Shown one piece after another: positions 1 to 9,277 of a DNA stretch of 37,391 nucleotides. Both the position numbers and the translations under genes were made by a program. This DNA is from Parabacteroides sp. (lineage in GTDB: Bacteria > Bacteroidota > Bacteroidia > Bacteroidales > Tannerellaceae). The notes beneath the pieces were generated by a model. It saw only the letters and a list, made by a program, of their open reading frames with translations. It did no database searches and was not told the DNA's origin. The DNA is taken from assembly GCA_020860905.1 (NCBI GenBank), contig JAJBTJ010000279.1:1-37391 (forward strand). Direction: 5' to 3'. Within the stretch, counting starts at the first letter, position 1; each line of letters begins with the position of its first letter.

Positions 1-1
1 C

Positions 2-1087
2 GGATGGGACGACAAATTTAAACAAGCACTGGAAAAGGTTAACCGATGCCACATCGTCGGAATGGAAAAATTGAATTCGTTAAACGAATATTTCGACTGG
101 CTGGACAAGCTATTACGCTGGATTCCGATGGAAAACAATTACGGCACCCTCGTATACGAATATGTTTGCAAATTTTACTTCGTGTTGGATCAGGATCCCT
201 TGCTGGGCCTCCAAAATGAAATCAAGCCCAGCGACAAGATGCTTCCTCTCACCCCGCTATCTGCATGGATCGTAAAATATATAAATAGCATGGGAGAATT
301 TATGGATACTCCGGAATCTTTTTCACCGGAAACAGAAAAAACATTTTACGACTCGCCTGTTTATAATATGAGCGAATATATGCGTCCGCGCGCCGGATGG
401 AAATGTTATAATGATTTCTTCGCCCGTTTTTGCAAACCAGGTGCGCGGCCGATAGCTGCTATCGCCGATTCGTCGGTTATTGTTTCGCCGGCAGACTCTG
501 TTTACTGCGGACACTGGGAAGTGCGGGAAGATTCGGAAGTAACCGTTAAAGGATTGCACTGGAAAATCATGGAATTACTGGAAGGCAGCCCGTATAAAGA
601 CCGGTTCAAAGGAGGTTATTTTACCCATTCGTTTCTGAGCACGCCCGACTACCATCGCCAGCATGCACCGGTCGGGGGAAGAGTAATAGAAGCGCGGAAC
701 ATCCAGGGAACGGCCTATATTAATATTACTTCGGCACCTGTTCCGGACGACATCGACGGAAACAACCAACTGGTTACCAAGCGTATATTCCAAATAATCG
801 ACGAGCCGGGTTACCAATTCCTACAGACACGGGGCTTGGTTATCTTGGATAGCCCGATCGGCCTGGTTGCCGTGTTACCGATGGGAATGGGTCCGGTGTC
901 TTCTGTCGTTATTACTGCTGAAGAAGGAAGAACTCTTCGGAAAGGAGAAGAAATCTCGTACTTCCAGTTCGGCGGTTCGGATATTGTAATGGTATTCGAA
1001 GCATCCAGCAATGTAAGCTTTACGGCCCAACCGGGTGCGCATTACAGATACGGTACCAAGTTGGCTGACGCTTACCCGGTTATTTAA
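2..1087 (+). CDS. Phosphatidylserine decarboxylase family protein (5' end outside window)
   Basis: Pyruvoyl-dependent decarboxylase family, whose canonical members turn phosphatidylserine into phosphatidylethanolamine at the membrane. The reading frame is open from base 2 without a stop before the ATG at 62 given by the ORF track, so the window most likely begins inside the gene and the true start is upstream. Family landmarks are visible: SPADSVY (equivalent of the Asp-containing SPCDG region), DYHRQHAP (equivalent of DYHRVHMP with its catalytic histidines) and near the C-terminus KGEEISYFQFGGSD, where FGGS stands in for the LGST autocleavage site whose Ser becomes the pyruvoyl group. The long N-terminal region resembles the larger PSD-like proteins rather than the compact E. 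coli enzyme, so the substrate could be another amino-acid-like carboxylate. Followed by a terminator. Confidence 0.85.
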   Translation, partial: GWDDKFKQALEKVNRCHIVGMEKLNSLNEYFDWLDKLLRWIPMENNYGTLVYEYVCKFYFVLDQDPLLGLQNEIKPSDKMLPLTPLSAWIVKYINSMGEFMDTPESFSPETEKTFYDSPVYNMSEYMRPRAGWKCYNDFFARFCKPGARPIAAIADSSVIVSPADSVYCGHWEVREDSEVTVKGLHWKIMELLEGSPYKDRFKGGYFTHSFLSTPDYHRQHAPVGGRVIEARNIQGTAYINITSAPVPDDIDGNNQLVTKRIFQIIDEPGYQFLQTRGLVILDSPIGLVAVLPMGMGPVSSVVITAEEGRTLRKGEEISYFQFGGSDIVMVFEASSNVSFTAQPGAHYRYGTKLADAYPVI

Positions 1088-1165
1088 GAACCGTCTTCTC
1101 CGTGGCCGGGCTCGTTGCCGCCCACAAAAAAACAGGCTTGCTACGGGCATAGGCCTTACTTGTTC

Positions 1166-1203
1166 AAAAAGGCTGTTTCCCATTTAGGAAAACAGCCTTT
1201 TTG
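1166..1203 (+). terminator. Rho-independent terminator after the PSD-like gene
   Basis: Hairpin with arms AAAGGCTGTTTCC and GGAAAACAGCCTTT (one bulged A), short loop, then a T-run. It lies 80 bp after the stop codon of the PSD-like gene and is oriented for plus-strand transcripts. Confidence 0.75.
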
Positions 1204-1405
1204 TTAAAAACTAGGGCAGACGCGTCAAAAATCAAACAAATCCCCTTCCAGAAATCACAGCGGGTAACCCGGATGTTCGGAAAGCCATTTCCCTACCCTC
1301 TATCGGAGTAAAGAAATGACTTTTTACCGTTAATGAAGGTGCCGCGGGCTATAATGCGGAAGTTATCGTTTCAAGAACCCGAATTTTAACACATCCGTAG
1401 CCTAA
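1204..1405. other. Intergenic spacer, no gene recognised
   Basis: Convergent spacer between the PSD-like gene (plus) and the small heat-shock gene (minus). Only open stretches of about 40 codons without a start were found on either strand, with no recognisable protein similarity. No clear terminator for the minus-strand heat-shock gene was seen. Confidence 0.5.
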
Positions 1406-1843
1406 TCAATCGATAGAGATACTTCTTACTTTATCTTCTTTCGCGTCCTGTTCTTTCGGAAGAATAATCTGCAACACCCCGTTTTCCTGCGAAGCGGAAA
1501 TATTATCCGTATCGATACCTTCGGGAATCGTAAAGCTCCGCGAAAAAGAAGAATACCCGAACTCGTGGCGCAATACCTTTTCGTTCTCGTCTTTCTCTTC
1601 TGTTTCGGTTTTCTTTTCGGCCGATATTTTCAGTACGTTTTTATCCACTTCCACTTTGATATTTTCCTTATCCATACCCGGAGTGGAAACATCTATGATG
1701 AATTGTTTGTCGTTTTCTTTCACATTGGTTGCCGGAACGCCCCCGTCAAAAAAATTCTTGAGGAAGTCGTTGTTCCAGTAACTGCTGAAAAAGGTAGGCA
1801 AGTTACCCTGCTCCTTACCCGTTTTTTTCGTATCAGGTGTCAT
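1406..1843 (-). CDS. Hsp20/alpha-crystallin family small heat-shock protein
   Basis: ATP-independent holdase chaperone that binds unfolding proteins in the cytoplasm. The 145 residues have a short Gly/Asn/Phe-rich N-terminal arm (FFSSYWNNDFLKNFF) and then an alpha-crystallin domain from about residue 38 to 130. Typical motifs are the DVSTPGMDKENIKVEV strand region, FSRSFTIPEGID and NGVLQIILPK. Length and layout match Bacteroidetes Hsp20 proteins. The start is supported by a strong Shine-Dalgarno GGAGGG about 9 bases upstream, unusual in this phylum. The gene is monocistronic and divergent from the carboxylase operon. No CIRCE element was found upstream. Confidence 0.93.
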   Translation of the reverse strand: MTPDTKKTGKEQGNLPTFFSSYWNNDFLKNFFDGGVPATNVKENDKQFIIDVSTPGMDKENIKVEVDKNVLKISAEKKTETEEKDENEKVLRHEFGYSSFSRSFTIPEGIDTDNISASQENGVLQIILPKEQDAKEDKVRSISID

Positions 1844-2195
1844 AATTATTACCCTCCTATTATTTTTATTATTATATCTTGTAAACGGTAAATCACGTGC
1901 TTTTGTTTAGACGGTAAAATGTTTTAATCTGATTTTCAGTTTAATAACATTCAACATCCCCGGCACTTTTCCGGTAGCAGACCGAAAAAACGCTTCGAGA
2001 TAAACCGCGTTTATCGCCTTATCGACTGTATTTATCGAATAATGCGTTTATTTATAAAACTATCGGACGGATAACCGGTTTTTATACTATATACCGTAAA
2101 AACATCCTGCCGGTGCGGCCAAAGCGCTTCCTTTCACCGGCGGCTACCGGCTTAAAACAAACGATTATCCTTTAAATTCTATAAACTGGTGTATC
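1844..2195. promoter_or_regulatory. Divergent control region between hsp20 and the carboxylase operon
   Basis: This 352-bp gap has no gene. It holds two direct copies of ACGGTAAA (1885-1892 and 1911-1918) flanking a CACGTG palindrome on the hsp20 side. On the carboxylase side there is a perfect inverted repeat GATAAAC-CGC-GTTTATC (1999-2015) followed by further TTTATCG/TTATCG copies near 2019 and 2031. No confident TAnnTTTG box was found for either gene. A regulatory role is inferred from the repeats and position only. Confidence 0.35.
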
Positions 2196-3740
2196 ATGGA
2201 AGAGAAAATCAAACAATTGCGCGAGCTTAACCTGAAAGCAGAGTTAGGCGGTGGGGAGGCCCGTATCGCCAAACAGCATACGGCCGGCAAACTGACTGCC
2301 CGGGAACGGATAGAGCTGCTCCTGGAAAAAGGAAGTTTCGTAGAAATCGACAAGTTCGTTACGCACCGTTGCCACGAATTCGGACTGGAGAAACAAAAGC
2401 CGCTGGGCGACGGCGTGGTAACGGGGTACGGAATGATCGGACAGAAAACCGTATTCGTATTCGCCCAGGATTTCACCGTATTCGGAGGGGCGCTCTCGGA
2501 AACCTATGCCCGCAAAATCTGTAAAATCATGGATATGGCCATGCAATTGGGGGCGCCGGTTATCGGACTGAACGATTCGGGAGGCGCCCGTATCCAGGAA
2601 GGGGTACGTTCGCTGGCCGGTTATGCAGAGATTTTCCTGCGCAATTCGCTGGCATCCGGGGTAATCCCGCAAATCAGCGCCATCCTGGGACCGTGTGCAG
2701 GAGGCGCCGTATACTCGCCAGCCCTCACCGATTTCATCTTTATGGTGAAAGAATCGAGCTACATGTTCATCACCGGGCCGGAAGTAGTAAAAAGCGTTAC
2801 GCAGGAAGAGGTCACGATGAACGAGTTAGGGGGAAGCGACGTGCACAGCGCCCGCTCGGGTGTAGCGCATTTCGCCGCCGATAACGACATGGACTGTATC
2901 CTGAAAATCCGGGAACTGATGTCGTTCCTGCCGAACAACAACATGGAGGAACCGCCGTTCGTTCCGACCACCGACAGCCCGAACCGCATCGACCCGCAAT
3001 TAGATGTGTTGATTCCTACCAATCCGAACCTGCCGTACGATATGAAGGAACTGATTGTTTCGGTTGCCGACGACAATAACTTTTTCGAAGTGCAGGAAGA
3101 GTATGCCAAAAACATCATCATCGGTTACATCCGGCTCAACGGAAAAACCGTGGGCGTGGTAGCTAACCAGCCGGCGTCGCTGGCCGGAACGCTGGATATC
3201 AATGCGTCGGTAAAAGCAGCCCGTTTCGTGCGCTTTTGCGATGCGTTCAACATCCCGCTGCTTACGTTGGTCGACGTGCCGGGATTCCTGCCGGGGGTAA
3301 ACCAGGAATACGAGGGGATTATCCGGCACGGGGCGAAGCTGCTGTATGCGTATTGCGAGGCTACCGTTCCGAAGGTAACCGTGATTACCCGCAAAGCGTA
3401 CGGAGGCGCGTACGATGTAATGAGCTCGAAGCATATCCGGGGCGACATCAATTTTGCCTATCCTACGGCCGAAATTGCCGTGATGGGGCCGGAGGGTGCC
3501 GTCAATATCCTGTTCAAGAAGGAATTGAGTAAAGAAACGGACGTGGAAAAGAAACGGAAGGAGTTACAGCAAGATTACCGGGATAAGTTCGCCAATCCGT
3601 ACCGGGCTGCCGAACTGGGGTATGTAGACGAAATCATCGAGCCGTCGATTACCCGTTCGCGACTGATTCGCAGCTTCGAGCTGCTGGCAAACAAGCGGCA
3701 ATCCAATCCGCCTAAGAAACATTCGAATATTCCTCTTTAA
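2196..3740 (+). CDS. Acyl-CoA carboxylase carboxyltransferase beta subunit (propionyl-CoA carboxylase / MmdA type)
   Basis: Transfers carboxyl between biotin and an acyl-CoA, most likely propionyl-CoA/methylmalonyl-CoA. The 514 residues form the two crotonase-like halves usual for the family. Visible motifs are [13 protein letters not shown] and [16 protein letters not shown] in the N-terminal half and [15 protein letters not shown] followed by [17 protein letters not shown] in the C-terminal half. The ORF begins [12 protein letters not shown], a normal family start. Relatives act as the alpha subunit of Na+-pumping methylmalonyl-CoA decarboxylase, but no membrane beta subunit is present here and a biotin carboxylase follows directly, so an ATP-driven soluble carboxylase is more likely. 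Substrate choice cannot be read from the sequence. Confidence 0.92.
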   Translation: MEEKIKQLRELNLKAELGGGEARIAKQHTAGKLTARERIELLLEKGSFVEIDKFVTHRCHEFGLEKQKPLGDGVVTGYGMIGQKTVFVFAQDFTVFGGALSETYARKICKIMDMAMQLGAPVIGLNDSGGARIQEGVRSLAGYAEIFLRNSLASGVIPQISAILGPCAGGAVYSPALTDFIFMVKESSYMFITGPEVVKSVTQEEVTMNELGGSDVHSARSGVAHFAADNDMDCILKIRELMSFLPNNNMEEPPFVPTTDSPNRIDPQLDVLIPTNPNLPYDMKELIVSVADDNNFFEVQEEYAKNIIIGYIRLNGKTVGVVANQPASLAGTLDINASVKAARFVRFCDAFNIPLLTLVDVPGFLPGVNQEYEGIIRHGAKLLYAYCEATVPKVTVITRKAYGGAYDVMSSKHIRGDINFAYPTAEIAVMGPEGAVNILFKKELSKETDVEKKRKELQQDYRDKFANPYRAAELGYVDEIIEPSITRSRLIRSFELLANKRQSNPPKKHSNIPL

Positions 3741-3753
3741 AACGCTTGTGATT

Positions 3754-5265
3754 ATGATAAAGAAAGTATTAGTAGCGAACCGCGGCGAAATCGCCATGCG
3801 TATCTTCCGCACCTGCCGCGTAATGAATATCCCTACGGTGGCCATTTATACGCACGTAGACCGGGGCGCCTTGCATGTGCGTTATGCGGAAGAGGCTTTT
3901 TGCATTTCGGAAGACGAAGGGGATACATCGTACCTGAAGCCCGACCTGATAATCGGAATCGCTAAGAAAACAGGGGCGGCTATCCATCCAGGGTACGGCT
4001 TCCTGTCGGAGAATGCGGATTTCGCTCGCCGTTGCGAAGAAGAAGGGGTGATATTTATCGGGCCGAGCGCCGATATTATCCACCGGATGGGTATCAAGAC
4101 GGAAGCGCGCAAGATTATGAAAGAAGCGGGCGTTCCGGTAGTGCCCGGAACGGAAGCGCCGGTGGCCGACCTGGAGGAAGCGAAAAAGGTGGCGGCCGAA
4201 GTGGGGTATCCCATTATGCTGAAAGCGCTGGCCGGAGGCGGCGGCAAAGGAATGCGCCTGGTTCGCGAGGAAAGCGAAATCGAAACGGCTTTCCGCCTGT
4301 CGCGCTCCGAAGCGGGCAACTCGTTCGGGAACGATGCGATTTACATCGAGAAGTATATCGAGAATCCGCACCACATCGAGGTACAGGTATTGGGCGATAA
4401 ATACGGAAACGTGATTCACCTGTACGAACGGGAATGTTCGGTGCAACGGCGTAACCAGAAGGTTATCGAAGAGTCGCCTTCGCCTTTCGTACAGGAAGAA
4501 ACGCGGAAAAAGATGCTGGAAGTGGCGGTAGAGGCGTGCAAAAAAATCCATTACTACAGTGCCGGCACACTGGAGTTTATGATGGATAAAGACCAGAATT
4601 TCTATTTCCTGGAAATGAACACGCGCTTGCAGGTGGAGCATCCGGTTACGGAGGCGACTACGGGCGTCGACCTGGTAAGGGATATGATTATGGTGGCGGC
4701 GGGCAACCGGTTGCCTTACAAACAGGAGGACATCGAGTTTCGCGGAGCGGCTATCGAATGCCGGATTTATGCGGAAGACCCGGAAAACAATTTTATGCCT
4801 TCGCCGGGAGTTATCCAGGTACGCGAAGCGCCGGAAGGGCGGAATATCCGGCTCGACAGTGCGGCGTACGCGGGCTTCGAGGTATCGTTGCATTACGACC
4901 CGATGATTGCCAAGCTGTGCAGTTGGGGACGTAACCGGGAATCGGCCATCACGAATATGCTCCGGGCGTTACGCGAATATAAGATTCTGGGTATAAAAAC
5001 GACGATTCCGTTCCATATCCGTGTATTGCGGAACGAAACGTTCCTGAAAGGAAATTACGATACGACGTTTATCGACACGAAGTTCGACAAGGAGGATTTA
5101 AAGCGGCGCAAGAATAACAACCCGACTATCGCGATTATCGCAGCGGCGCTCAAGCATTTCGAACAGGAAAAAGAGGCGGCTGCACGGGCAACGACGGTTC
5201 CGTTAGTGGGCGAATCGCTGTGGAAGCATTACGGGAAGTTACAAATGTCGGCCAATAATTATTAA
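3754..5265 (+). CDS. accC: Biotin carboxylase subunit of acyl-CoA carboxylase
   Basis: Carboxylates the biotin on the carrier protein using ATP and bicarbonate. The ORF track starts at a GTG (3748); the ATG at 3754 gives MIKKVLVANRGEIA, the standard family N-terminus, so it is preferred (503 residues). The pre-ATP-grasp domain contains HPGYGFLSENADFA, the ATP-grasp domain contains the glycine loop AGGGGKGMRLV, and EMNTRLQVEHPVTE carries metal and biotin-site residues. The protein is about 50 residues longer than E. coli AccC because of a charged C-terminal extension (EQEKEAAARA), a feature I recall from Bacteroidetes homologues. It starts 13 bp after the carboxyltransferase and is followed 14 bp later by the biotin carrier. 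Confidence 0.95.
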   Translation: MIKKVLVANRGEIAMRIFRTCRVMNIPTVAIYTHVDRGALHVRYAEEAFCISEDEGDTSYLKPDLIIGIAKKTGAAIHPGYGFLSENADFARRCEEEGVIFIGPSADIIHRMGIKTEARKIMKEAGVPVVPGTEAPVADLEEAKKVAAEVGYPIMLKALAGGGGKGMRLVREESEIETAFRLSRSEAGNSFGNDAIYIEKYIENPHHIEVQVLGDKYGNVIHLYERECSVQRRNQKVIEESPSPFVQEETRKKMLEVAVEACKKIHYYSAGTLEFMMDKDQNFYFLEMNTRLQVEHPVTEATTGVDLVRDMIMVAAGNRLPYKQEDIEFRGAAIECRIYAEDPENNFMPSPGVIQVREAPEGRNIRLDSAAYAGFEVSLHYDPMIAKLCSWGRNRESAITNMLRALREYKILGIKTTIPFHIRVLRNETFLKGNYDTTFIDTKFDKEDLKRRKNNNPTIAIIAAALKHFEQEKEAAARATTVPLVGESLWKHYGKLQMSANNY

Positions 5266-5279
5266 TAACGGAGGGTATT

Positions 5280-5804
5280 ATGGCAAAAGCATTAGCAACG
5301 TATTTCGCTACGGTAAACGATATACCGGATACGGAATTCAAAGTGGAAATATGGGAAGACGGGCCGGTGAAGAAGATTTCGGTAAACGGTACCGTTTACG
5401 AGGTAGATTATAATGTAGGGGGCGATACGATTCACTCGATTATATTGAATAACAAATCGCACGGGGTTCAAATCAGTTCGCTGAACGAATCGACTTACGA
5501 AATCAAAAACAAGGGGGATAATTTCCAGGTGGAGATTATGGACGAGCTGAAAAAGCTGCGTCTGTCGCGTACGAAATCGAAAATGGCCGGAAGGCAGGTA
5601 ATCACGGCGCAAATGCCGGGTGTAATCCAGAAGGTGCATGTGGTGCCGGGCCAGGAGGTAAAGGCGGGCGAACCGCTGTGTATCCTGGTGGCCATGAAAA
5701 TGGAAAACGAAATCCATTCGCCCATCGACGGGGTGGTAAAAGAGGTATATATCCAGCCGGCCGACAAGGTGGCGGTAGGCGATAAAATGCTGGTGGTAGA
5801 ATAA
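5280..5804 (+). CDS. Biotin/lipoyl-binding carrier protein of the acyl-CoA carboxylase
   Basis: Carries biotin between the biotin carboxylase and carboxyltransferase active sites. The 174 residues comprise an N-terminal beta-rich region, a linker with basic residues (KLRLSRTKSK, about 91-100) and a C-terminal biotinyl domain. The biotinylation motif AMKMENE places the modified lysine at residue 140, about 35 residues from the C-terminus as expected. The ATG is preceded by a GGAGGG Shine-Dalgarno. It is the last gene of a three-gene operon and is followed by a strong terminator. The N-terminal half has no function I can name; it may dock the two catalytic subunits. Confidence 0.93.
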   Translation: MAKALATYFATVNDIPDTEFKVEIWEDGPVKKISVNGTVYEVDYNVGGDTIHSIILNNKSHGVQISSLNESTYEIKNKGDNFQVEIMDELKKLRLSRTKSKMAGRQVITAQMPGVIQKVHVVPGQEVKAGEPLCILVAMKMENEIHSPIDGVVKEVYIQPADKVAVGDKMLVVE

Positions 5805-5841
5805 GGGTGCGTTTTTCTTTTCAGGCCGCCCGAAAAGTTAC

Positions 5842-5884
5842 AAACGGCCGGTTCGCTTTCTCGGTTGCGAACCGGCCGTTTTAT
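5842..5884 (+). terminator. Terminator of the acyl-CoA carboxylase operon
   Basis: Perfect 15-bp stem AAACGGCCGGTTCGC / GCGAACCGGCCGTTT with a 10-nt loop and a short T-rich tail, 38 bp after the carrier gene. The neighbouring Rpn pseudogene is convergent and ends at 5928, so the hairpin may serve both directions. Confidence 0.85.
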
Positions 5885-5927
5885 TTGGCCGAACAGCTTT
5901 TTCTCATACAAATGCAGAGCAGGCTAC

Positions 5928-6827
5928 CTACAGGTTGTCGATTTCTGCCGGGGAAAGACCGGATATTTCGCAAATGAAAGCCGTATCCAACCCCCGTTGT
6001 TTCAAAGCAAAAGCAACTTCGAGGGCTTTTTTCTTTTCACCTTCTTGCTTACTTTTTTCCATCGCGCTATTCATAACACGATAGGCATCGAGCTGCGCTT
6101 CATAGCGGGCTTGCTCTTCCGGGGTGAAGTTGGCTGTTTCGGCACGCTCCATCAGCTTTTCGAAAGCAGCTTTCTGTGCCTTCCAAGGCATTCTTTCCAA
6201 TGTATCCATACGCGTTAATATATAAAACCATTTATCCAGATTCGTTTCACACGCTTCCTCCTTTTTACTGAAAAGAGGTAATTGCAAGAAAATCATACGC
6301 ATGCGATCAGAAAACTGCTCGCCCGTATCCATATCCATCAAAGCAACATCAGTTCGTAACCGGGGAACCGGAGGCAAAACGAAATTCAGTAAAAAAATAC
6401 CGTATACCGGACATAAAGAAAAATTCCAGTCGCGGCCTTTCACGCCCTGTTTATCGATCGCTCTCGCCATATAATAGAGAAAACGGTCTTTTACATATAA
6501 CTGCGACCGGTTTTGCAACTCTACGATAAACTGCTCGCCCTTATTTCCGGTACAAAGTACATCGAAGATAGAGCAAACCGAGAGCAGAAACAAGCTTGCT
6601 TGGTTATGCCGAGGTGCAGCCTATTTTCGTTTTTCTAAAGCAAAGATAACACCTCTTCCGAAAGCAAATTCCGGAAGTGTTTCTGTTTTAAGATACTTTA
6701 TATCCTTTACCTCCCGTTCGCCTTCCAACAAATCGTTAAGAAAATCGATTAAAATACTCTTGGAGGCTTCTTCGCCGAACAAATGCTTGAAACCCATATC
6801 CGTAAACGGATTGATAAATCGTCCCAT
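5928..6827 (-). pseudogene. Rpn-family PD-(D/E)XK nuclease/putative transposase gene, interrupted by a 78-bp insertion
   Basis: The two ORF-track entries (6827-6621 and 6593-5928) lie in the same frame and are one gene. The N-terminal half begins MGRFINPFTDMGFKHLFGEE, as in Rpn/TIGR01784 proteins and the intact paralogue at 29637. Reading then enters a 78-bp insertion carrying an in-frame TAG. Removing exactly 6563-6640 rejoins VIF with DVLCTGNKGEQFIVELQNR and restores the conserved F-D-x-x-C, giving a 273-residue protein. The C-terminus GLSPAEIDNL matches GLSPEEINRL of the paralogue. Family members promote recA-independent recombination and have endonuclease activity. As it stands only a 68-residue fragment would be made from the natural start, unless the stop is read through. 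Confidence 0.85.
6563..6640 (-). mobile_element. 78-bp promoter-like insertion element
   Basis: This segment has no counterpart in the intact Rpn paralogue and splits a GAT (Asp) codon. Its 3' end (minus strand) TATCTTCG nearly repeats the flanking host TATCTTTG, an 8-bp near-direct repeat. It contains CAAGCAAGCTTG and a Bacteroidetes-like promoter: CTTG, 20-nt spacer, TATCTTCG (consensus -33 TTTG / -7 TAnnTTTG). It encodes nothing and has an in-frame TAG. I have an uncheckable impression that similar sequence is dispersed in Bacteroidales genomes. No second copy was seen in this window. Confidence 0.65.
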
Positions 6828-6864
6828 AGGTTAAAGTTTTGGATTAATAACTAATTACCGCTTA

Positions 6865-6872
6865 CAAATATA
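6865..6872 (-). promoter_or_regulatory. -7 box for the Rpn pseudogene
   Basis: TATATTTG on the minus strand fits TAnnTTTG exactly and lies 38 bp upstream of the ATG. No convincing -33 TTTG was found at the right spacing. Confidence 0.4.
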
Positions 6873-6955
6873 GTCGATTTTTCTCAATTCATCTTACCGG
6901 AAACAGTATTCTGCATCCAAAACGCCAGAAACCGGAACCGTCAGGGCATTACCCG

Positions 6956-9142
6956 CTAAAACGTATATCCCAGGCCGGCATACACTTCCAGTTTCTTTGT
7001 CCGGTTGGAAACGCCGAATACCGCTTCCAGCGGCCCGAACCGGCTATTATACGCATACCCGGCGCTTCCGCCCCATAAATAATGCCCGTCCAGCAGATCG
7101 AAGAAATCGTCGTCGTGCGCCCCGCCGTTGAACGTAAGCGTGGCATAATGTTTGCTTCCGAAACGGTACCGGACGGCCAGCTTCAACACCATCACCGAAT
7201 TACCGAGTAATTCCACGTTGTTGATACCGGCAAAAGGAATTTGCTGCGGCAGGTAGCGGCCGAAGTACGTACCTCCCACCGCATTCAGGTACGGGTTCGC
7301 CACGTAATGCCCGATAAGCACGCGGCCGTATAAGGTCGGCAGCAAGGCCAGACGCTCGGTTAACGGAACGGCGATGCCGTACGAAGCGTTCAGGGCCGAG
7401 AAAGGAGTATGCCCGTCGTAGGTAGCCATATTGTCGGTATACAACGAATAACCGGCATGAAGCGACATGCCCGCGGTAGGAAAATACGAATCATCGTATG
7501 TTTCGTACCGAAGCGAAGCGTAATAACTGAACAGTCCCTTCGCTCCGTTATCGCCGAATACGCCCTCGTCGTCGGCATACAGGAAAGAGCGGCGGTTGAA
7601 ATACTCGAACCTCACGCCCACCTGGTACATGAAATTAAGCCAGTGTACATCGGCCATTCCGATTTCGGCCGTCTGCCGCCTGAACGTAACATTCTGGGTT
7701 TTCGTGCCGTGCGTATATATATCGATGTCGTTATACTGGAACTGGTAAGCGATGTTAAACTGTTTCATGTAGTTATTTTCCACCGAGTATTCCAGGCGCA
7801 CATACGGGCATACGTTGATGCGTCCGGTCAGGGATACCTGCGAACTGTATTTGGTATCAAGGCTTACCGCAGCATTCAACAGCACCGAAGCCAGCTCCTG
7901 CGTATCGAACCGGAGGCCGAAGTTAAACTGACTTTGCGGATTGTCTTTCATCGTGACCTGCAAATTATTATAACGCGGCCCCCCGATAAACCGGTAATCT
8001 ATGTCGGCATAGGCCTTCGTGCCGTATAAAACGGATACGGCCCGGTCGAGGTGGGGCAATACGAGGTTGCTGTCGGGCTCCAGCCTTCCTTCGCGCATAA
8101 AGCGGCGCTCGTCTTTCGGCGAGCTGCCGGTAAAGGTAATCGTACCGACCGGTATCGTATCGCGCAGGATGTATTTTTTATAAGGTGCCGGCGTAATCTT
8201 GTCGGGCAACCCTAACTGCCGGCGTACCGCCAGCAGGTCGTCCCATTTCTCGCGAGCCGCCCGCTCGCCTCTTACCAGAAATGTATCCACATCGACCGGG
8301 TTGAAATCGGCGGCCGTATAACCTTTCAAGTCGGGATGGATATGGACGGTAGCCAGTTTTACGTTTTGGTCGTATTCGTCGACGCTGAAAAAGTCGACAA
8401 TCTGGCCGAGAATATCGGTTACGGAATGGAGCTCGTCGATGGTTTTGTAACCCGACTGCACGTCCACGCCGATAATAATATCGGCTCCCCGCTCCTTAGC
8501 GATGTCGGTAGGGAAATTATCCACGATTCCGCCGTCGACCAGCAGCATCGAATCTTTCCGCACCGGGATGAACACGCCCGGAATAGCCATACTCGAACGC
8601 ATCGCTTCCGGCAGGCTCCCCTTATCCAGGATTACCTTCTTGCCGTTTACCACGTCGGAGGCTACACAAGCGAACGGAATAGGGAAACGGGAAAAATCGC
8701 TATCTTCGTACCCGATAGCCAAGTTGGCGAACAGCACGCCTAAATTCTGGCCGCGAATCAGGCCAGCCGGAATACGTTTGTTTTTGTCTTTGGCAAAGGG
8801 AAAAGAAACCAGGTACTTGTCTGCCTTTTCCCGTTCGGGAAGCGACAGGTATTTGCGCGGTACTCCATCGGACAGCAGGAACGACCAGTCTTGCGTACGC
8901 ACCATGCTATCCAGCATCGCGGCATCATAGCCAATGGAATACAGGCCCCCCACAATCGACCCCATACTGGTACCCACAACATAATCGATCGGGATGCCGG
9001 CCTCTTCTATCACTTTCAACGCCCCTACATGGGCTATTCCTTTGGCTCCGCCGCCGCTTAAAACCACGGCTACTTTCTTACGCTGGGCGGAAACGCCCGA
9101 AAAAACAAATAACAGGATGGTAAAGATTAAAAAATTCCTCAT
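6956..9142 (-). CDS. Patatin-like phospholipase with C-terminal outer-membrane beta-barrel
   Basis: Predicted lipid acyl hydrolase joined to a BamA/TamA-type surface-antigen barrel, resembling type Vd autotransporters such as PlpD. Residues 1-19 are a signal peptide (ILLFVFSGVSA). The patatin domain covers about 22-290 with oxyanion loop GGGAKG (30-35), nucleophile Ser59 in GTSMGS and Asp203 in DGG, so the Ser-Asp dyad is complete. A POTRA-like linker (about 325-390, including GTITFTGSSPKDERRFM) leads into repeated amphipathic strands that end in AGLGYTF, with the terminal Phe typical of BAM substrates. Its 728 residues match Bacteroidetes homologues. It lies downstream of the lipoprotein operon on the same strand across a 135-bp gap, so it may be transcribed separately. 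Confidence 0.93.
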   Translation of the reverse strand: MRNFLIFTILLFVFSGVSAQRKKVAVVLSGGGAKGIAHVGALKVIEEAGIPIDYVVGTSMGSIVGGLYSIGYDAAMLDSMVRTQDWSFLLSDGVPRKYLSLPEREKADKYLVSFPFAKDKNKRIPAGLIRGQNLGVLFANLAIGYEDSDFSRFPIPFACVASDVVNGKKVILDKGSLPEAMRSSMAIPGVFIPVRKDSMLLVDGGIVDNFPTDIAKERGADIIIGVDVQSGYKTIDELHSVTDILGQIVDFFSVDEYDQNVKLATVHIHPDLKGYTAADFNPVDVDTFLVRGERAAREKWDDLLAVRRQLGLPDKITPAPYKKYILRDTIPVGTITFTGSSPKDERRFMREGRLEPDSNLVLPHLDRAVSVLYGTKAYADIDYRFIGGPRYNNLQVTMKDNPQSQFNFGLRFDTQELASVLLNAAVSLDTKYSSQVSLTGRINVCPYVRLEYSVENNYMKQFNIAYQFQYNDIDIYTHGTKTQNVTFRRQTAEIGMADVHWLNFMYQVGVRFEYFNRRSFLYADDEGVFGDNGAKGLFSYYASLRYETYDDSYFPTAGMSLHAGYSLYTDNMATYDGHTPFSALNASYGIAVPLTERLALLPTLYGRVLIGHYVANPYLNAVGGTYFGRYLPQQIPFAGINNVELLGNSVMVLKLAVRYRFGSKHYATLTFNGGAHDDDFFDLLDGHYLWGGSAGYAYNSRFGPLEAVFGVSNRTKKLEVYAGLGYTF

Positions 9143-9277
9143 ATCTGTGTAGTTACTTATTGAATTGCAGCATGTTTGTACTTACATAACAATTCACTGC
9201 AAATTAAGTAAAACAGATAGGAGGAATTATTTATTTTTTAACGTTTACAGAACCTTCGCCGGATACCGCGAACAACT

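Noticed and set aside
1230-1400. Possible decayed gene between the PSD-like gene and hsp20
   Set aside because: Only about 40 open codons without a start on the minus strand and no similarity I can name.
3769-4893. 374-aa reverse-strand ORF opposite the biotin carboxylase gene
   Set aside because: It is a shadow of a strongly conserved gene with no domain signal, explained by GC-rich codon third positions.
5928-6827. Frameshift as the cause of the split Rpn gene
   Set aside because: The two halves are in the same frame (6827-6593 is a multiple of three); an in-frame 78-bp insertion with one TAG explains the break.
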